64,000 nt of DNA from Stanieria sp. NIES-3757 (lineage in GTDB: Bacteria > Cyanobacteriota > Cyanobacteriia > Cyanobacteriales > Xenococcaceae): positions 3,658,001 through 3,722,000 of the forward strand of contig AP017375.1 in NCBI GenBank assembly GCA_002355455.1, written 5' to 3'. Of this stretch, positions 61,454-64,000 are shown one piece after another. How positions within the stretch are numbered: the stretch's first letter is position 1; every line of letters starts with the position of its first letter. The translations under genes were made by a program, and so were the position numbers. The notes under the pieces are model-generated. The model was not told the origin of the DNA. It ran no database searches and was given only the letters and a program-made list of their open reading frames with translations.

Positions 61454-64000
61454 ATGAGCCAAACACAGCGCACAGTATTAATGATTGATCGTAACCAAGA
61501 AGACTGTGCGCTTATCAAGCGTTATTTACAACAACAAGAAGATTACCTTTACAATTTTATTCAAACTGAAACAGGACAAGAAGGGTTAGAACTTTATCAG
61601 CGTTACCAACCAGATGTTTTGCTAGTTGACTATCAACTGCTCGACTTGGCAGGATTGGAATTTCTCAAACAGCTACAAACCCAAACTAAGCAGTTCCTTT
61701 TGCCTGTAATTATTGTTACGGCTCTCGGTGATGAAGCGATCGCAGTACAATGTCTTAAAGCAGGCGCACAAGACTATTTAGTTAAAGAGCAGATTTCTGC
61801 ACATAAACTTTTCTTGGCAATTGATACCACCATTGAACGAGTCAAATTGCAACTGCAATTAAACCAGCGCGTGCAGAGTGAGCGAGTGATTGCTCAGATT
61901 ACTCAACAAATTTATCAATCATTGGATTTAAACCAAGTTCTCCAGACAACAGTTGACGAGGTAAGACAGTTCCTAAAAACGGATCGCGTCCTGATCTTTC
62001 GGTTTGAATCAAATAATAATGGTAGAGTACTCACAGAATCAGTGGGTTTAGAATGGCGGTCGCTTCTGGATGCCAAAATTAAAGATGTTGGTTTAGTTGA
62101 GCAAGAAATCGAGCTATATCGCCAAGGACAAATTAGTTCTCACTCCGAGCTTAAAAATGAGGCAATTGATTCTAAAATCTTGGCTAGGCTTCAGGTACAA
62201 GCAGAACTAGTAGTGCCAATTTTGTATGAAAATAAATTATGGGGATTACTAATTGTCCATTCTTGTCAAGCACCTCATTTATGGCAACCGTTAGAAATTG
62301 AATTACTTCAGCAATTAACCACCCAAGTTGCGATCGCTATTCGGCAAGCGGAATTATATCAACAAACACAAGCTGAACTCCAACAGCGCAGAGCAGCAGA
62401 GACAACCAGTAAAGAAATTGAAACCCGATTCCGCATCATGGCAAACACTGCCCCCGTGATGATTTGGATGTCAGGAGTTGATAAAAAGGGTAACTTTTTT
62501 AACCAACCTTGGTTGAATTTTACTGGCAGAACACTAGAGCAAGAGCTAGACAATGGCTGGTTAGAAAGAGTCCATCCCGACGATGTTGAAAGTTACTGGA
62601 ATATTTATTCATCTTCTTTCGATGTTCGCCAAGAGTTTAAGATGGAATATCGTCTGAGAAGAGATGATGGGGAATATCGTTGGATTTTAGACCACGGTGT
62701 CCCACGTTTTTGTGCCAATGGTAAATTTACTGGCTATATTGGTTCTTGCATCGATATCAGCGAATTGAAAGAAACTGAAGAGGCTTTACGAACCAGTGAA
62801 GAATTTAAACAACGGATCTTAGAAAGCAGTAGCGATTGCATCAAATTACTAGATATTAATGGTCTTCTCCTCTATATGAATGAGGGGGGAATGAGTTTGA
62901 TGGAAATTGAAGATTTTAATCCTTTTCTTAACGCTGAGTGGGTCAATTTTTGGCAAGGTGAAACCTACAAGAAAGCCCAAAATGCGATCGCCATGGCTAA
63001 AGCAGGTGAGGTAACAAGATTTCAAGGTTTGTGTTCTACTGCTAAAGGGTTATCCAAATGGTGGGATGTGGTAGTTACGCCAATTCACGATGCCAGTGGA
63101 AAAATAATCCAACTTTTATCGGTATCACGAGATATTACCGACCATAAACGCACGGAAGAAGCCCTCCGCGCCAGCGAGACACAATTTCGGATGTTAGCAG
63201 ACAATATGTCTCAGTTTGCCTGGATGACAGATCAAAATGGCTGGATTTTTTGGTACAACCGCCGTTGGTTTGATTACACTGGCACTACTCTGGAGGAAAT
63301 GCAGGGTTGGGGATGGCAAAAAGTTCATCATCCAGAACACGTCGAACGTGTAGTTAAATATTTTAGTCATTGCCTCAAAACAGGAAATCTATGGGAAGAT
63401 ACTTTTCCCCTCAGAGGAAAAGATGGTAATTATCGTTGGTTTCTGTCCCGTGCCATACCGATTCGAGATGAGCAAGGACAAATTATTTGTTGGTTTGGTA
63501 CGAATACTGATATCGACGACCAAAAAAACACTGAAGAAGCATTACGACAAAGTGAAGAACGATATCGCTGCCTGGCAGAATTAATTCCCCAACTAATCTG
63601 GACAACAGATACAGAAGGATTTGTGTTAGATGTGAACCAACGCTGGACGGAATATACTGGTTTAACTCTAGCCCAAGTACAAAGTCAAGGTTGGGAAGCA
63701 GTTGTTTATCCAGAGGATTTGCCTTCTCTGACTCAGCAATGGGTAGCAGCTTTACAAGCTGGAACTTATTACCAAGCCGAAGGTAGAATGCGACGGGCAG
63801 ATGGTTCTTATCGTTGGCATTTGCACCAAGCTGTACCACAGAAAAACGAACAGGGAAAAATTATTAAATGGTTTGGTACGGCAACAGACATTGAGATTCA
63901 AAAACAATTAGAAGGAGAACGCGATCGCTTGTTCCAACTAGAACAATCGGCACGAGCAGCAGCCGAGCAAGCCAACCGTGTTAAGGATGAATTTCTGGCA
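61454..64000 (+). CDS. Receiver-GAF-PAS hybrid sensor kinase (C-terminus off the right edge)
   Basis: The frame is open from ATG 61454 to the window end, 849 codons. Order: an N-terminal receiver (1-125; Asp59 in LLVDYQL, Thr in IVTALGD, Lys in YLVKEQ), a GAF domain (about 145-300: LQTTVDEVRQFLKTDRVLIFRF), and four PAS domains with PAC tails (about 325-440, 450-575, 578-695, 700-825). Each PAS ends in GxxxxxxGxxxDI-like motifs (YIGSCIDIS, FGTNTDIDD, FGTATDIE). The last residues, NRVKDEFLA, are the usual lead into the HisKA helix. The kinase and any later receiver lie beyond the edge. The second PAS is the most divergent. The ligand is unknown. Confidence 0.92.
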   Translation, partial: MSQTQRTVLMIDRNQEDCALIKRYLQQQEDYLYNFIQTETGQEGLELYQRYQPDVLLVDYQLLDLAGLEFLKQLQTQTKQFLLPVIIVTALGDEAIAVQCLKAGAQDYLVKEQISAHKLFLAIDTTIERVKLQLQLNQRVQSERVIAQITQQIYQSLDLNQVLQTTVDEVRQFLKTDRVLIFRFESNNNGRVLTESVGLEWRSLLDAKIKDVGLVEQEIELYRQGQISSHSELKNEAIDSKILARLQVQAELVVPILYENKLWGLLIVHSCQAPHLWQPLEIELLQQLTTQVAIAIRQAELYQQTQAELQQRRAAETTSKEIETRFRIMANTAPVMIWMSGVDKKGNFFNQPWLNFTGRTLEQELDNGWLERVHPDDVESYWNIYSSSFDVRQEFKMEYRLRRDDGEYRWILDHGVPRFCANGKFTGYIGSCIDISELKETEEALRTSEEFKQRILESSSDCIKLLDINGLLLYMNEGGMSLMEIEDFNPFLNAEWVNFWQGETYKKAQNAIAMAKAGEVTRFQGLCSTAKGLSKWWDVVVTPIHDASGKIIQLLSVSRDITDHKRTEEALRASETQFRMLADNMSQFAWMTDQNGWIFWYNRRWFDYTGTTLEEMQGWGWQKVHHPEHVERVVKYFSHCLKTGNLWEDTFPLRGKDGNYRWFLSRAIPIRDEQGQIICWFGTNTDIDDQKNTEEALRQSEERYRCLAELIPQLIWTTDTEGFVLDVNQRWTEYTGLTLAQVQSQGWEAVVYPEDLPSLTQQWVAALQAGTYYQAEGRMRRADGSYRWHLHQAVPQKNEQGKIIKWFGTATDIEIQKQLEGERDRLFQLEQSARAAAEQANRVKDEFLA

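Overview
The window is chromosomal DNA from a cyanobacterium. The evidence is the many HIP1-type GCGATCGC octamers, a magnesium chelatase chlI gene, and genes typical of the cyanobacterial or plastid lineage: a Ycf20 family protein, a CGLD27 family protein, plant-type glycerate 3-kinase, DUF3611, DUF3318, DUF1997, DUF2811 and DUF4327 proteins, an XisF-like recombinase, and an rnpB gene carrying 7-bp short tandem repeats. Base composition is AT-rich and coding is dense on both strands. A unicellular or baeocyte-forming lineage (Stanieria/Pleurocapsa-like) is plausible, but the sequence alone does not prove it. No tRNA, 5S/16S/23S rRNA or CRISPR array was seen.

Layout. 1-3.9 kb (minus): a type II lanthipeptide locus with a LanM synthetase cut by the left edge and two mersacidin-type precursors. 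A STAND/NB-ARC ATPase is divergent from it (4.4-5.7 kb). 5.8-9.3 kb: glycerate kinase with ycf20, a DUF3611 membrane protein, rnpB and rnc. 9.4-16.5 kb: a 100-bp MITE, chlI, a DUF429 protein, the ergothioneine pair egtB-egtD, asparaginase and CGLD27. 16.5-23.1 kb: rsfS, yqeK, a WcaI-like glycosyltransferase, a lipoprotein, an RsbW-like kinase next to a STAS-sugar transferase fusion, and a DUF3318 protein. 23.2-29.0 kb: uppP, a TIGR03279 radical-SAM-like protein, bioY, a J-domain/TPR protein and hisZ. 29.2-30.3 kb: a dead IS982-family element with a second MITE copy inside it. 30.6-38.1 kb: an ABC1/UbiB kinase, an atypical subtilase, a DUF4327 protein, and an FHA Ser/Thr kinase with a PP2C phosphatase. 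38.2-47.2 kb: two SDR proteins, a DUF1997 protein, a lysozyme-like enzyme, an octapeptide-repeat protein, a pentapeptide-repeat protein, hemL, an APH-kinase fusion and a DUF29 protein. 47.3-55.2 kb: an epimerase divergent from an XisF-like recombinase, a thioredoxin-like protein, yqeY, pth, a DUF2811 protein, a phased array of DnaA-box-like motifs, an FeS photolyase and the NAD(P)HX repair enzyme. 55.3-57.4 kb: a toxin-antitoxin-like pair whose antitoxin is split by a complete IS630-family element. 57.5-64 kb: a SPOR protein, mnmA, an ArnT-like glycosyltransferase, and the start of a large receiver-GAF-PAS hybrid sensor kinase cut by the right edge.

The clearest connected systems are these. 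The lanthipeptide locus has one enzyme and two leader-matched substrates whose cores share a Cys/Ser scaffold. egtB and egtD carry out the first and a later step of ergothioneine synthesis. The RsbW-like kinase and the STAS-sugar transferase look like a partner-switch control on polysaccharide initiation. The FHA kinase and PP2C phosphatase form a phospho-signalling pair. Mobile DNA shows layered history: a MITE inside a decayed IS982 that itself interrupted an older reading frame, and an IS630 whose TA duplication lets the original antitoxin start be reconstructed.
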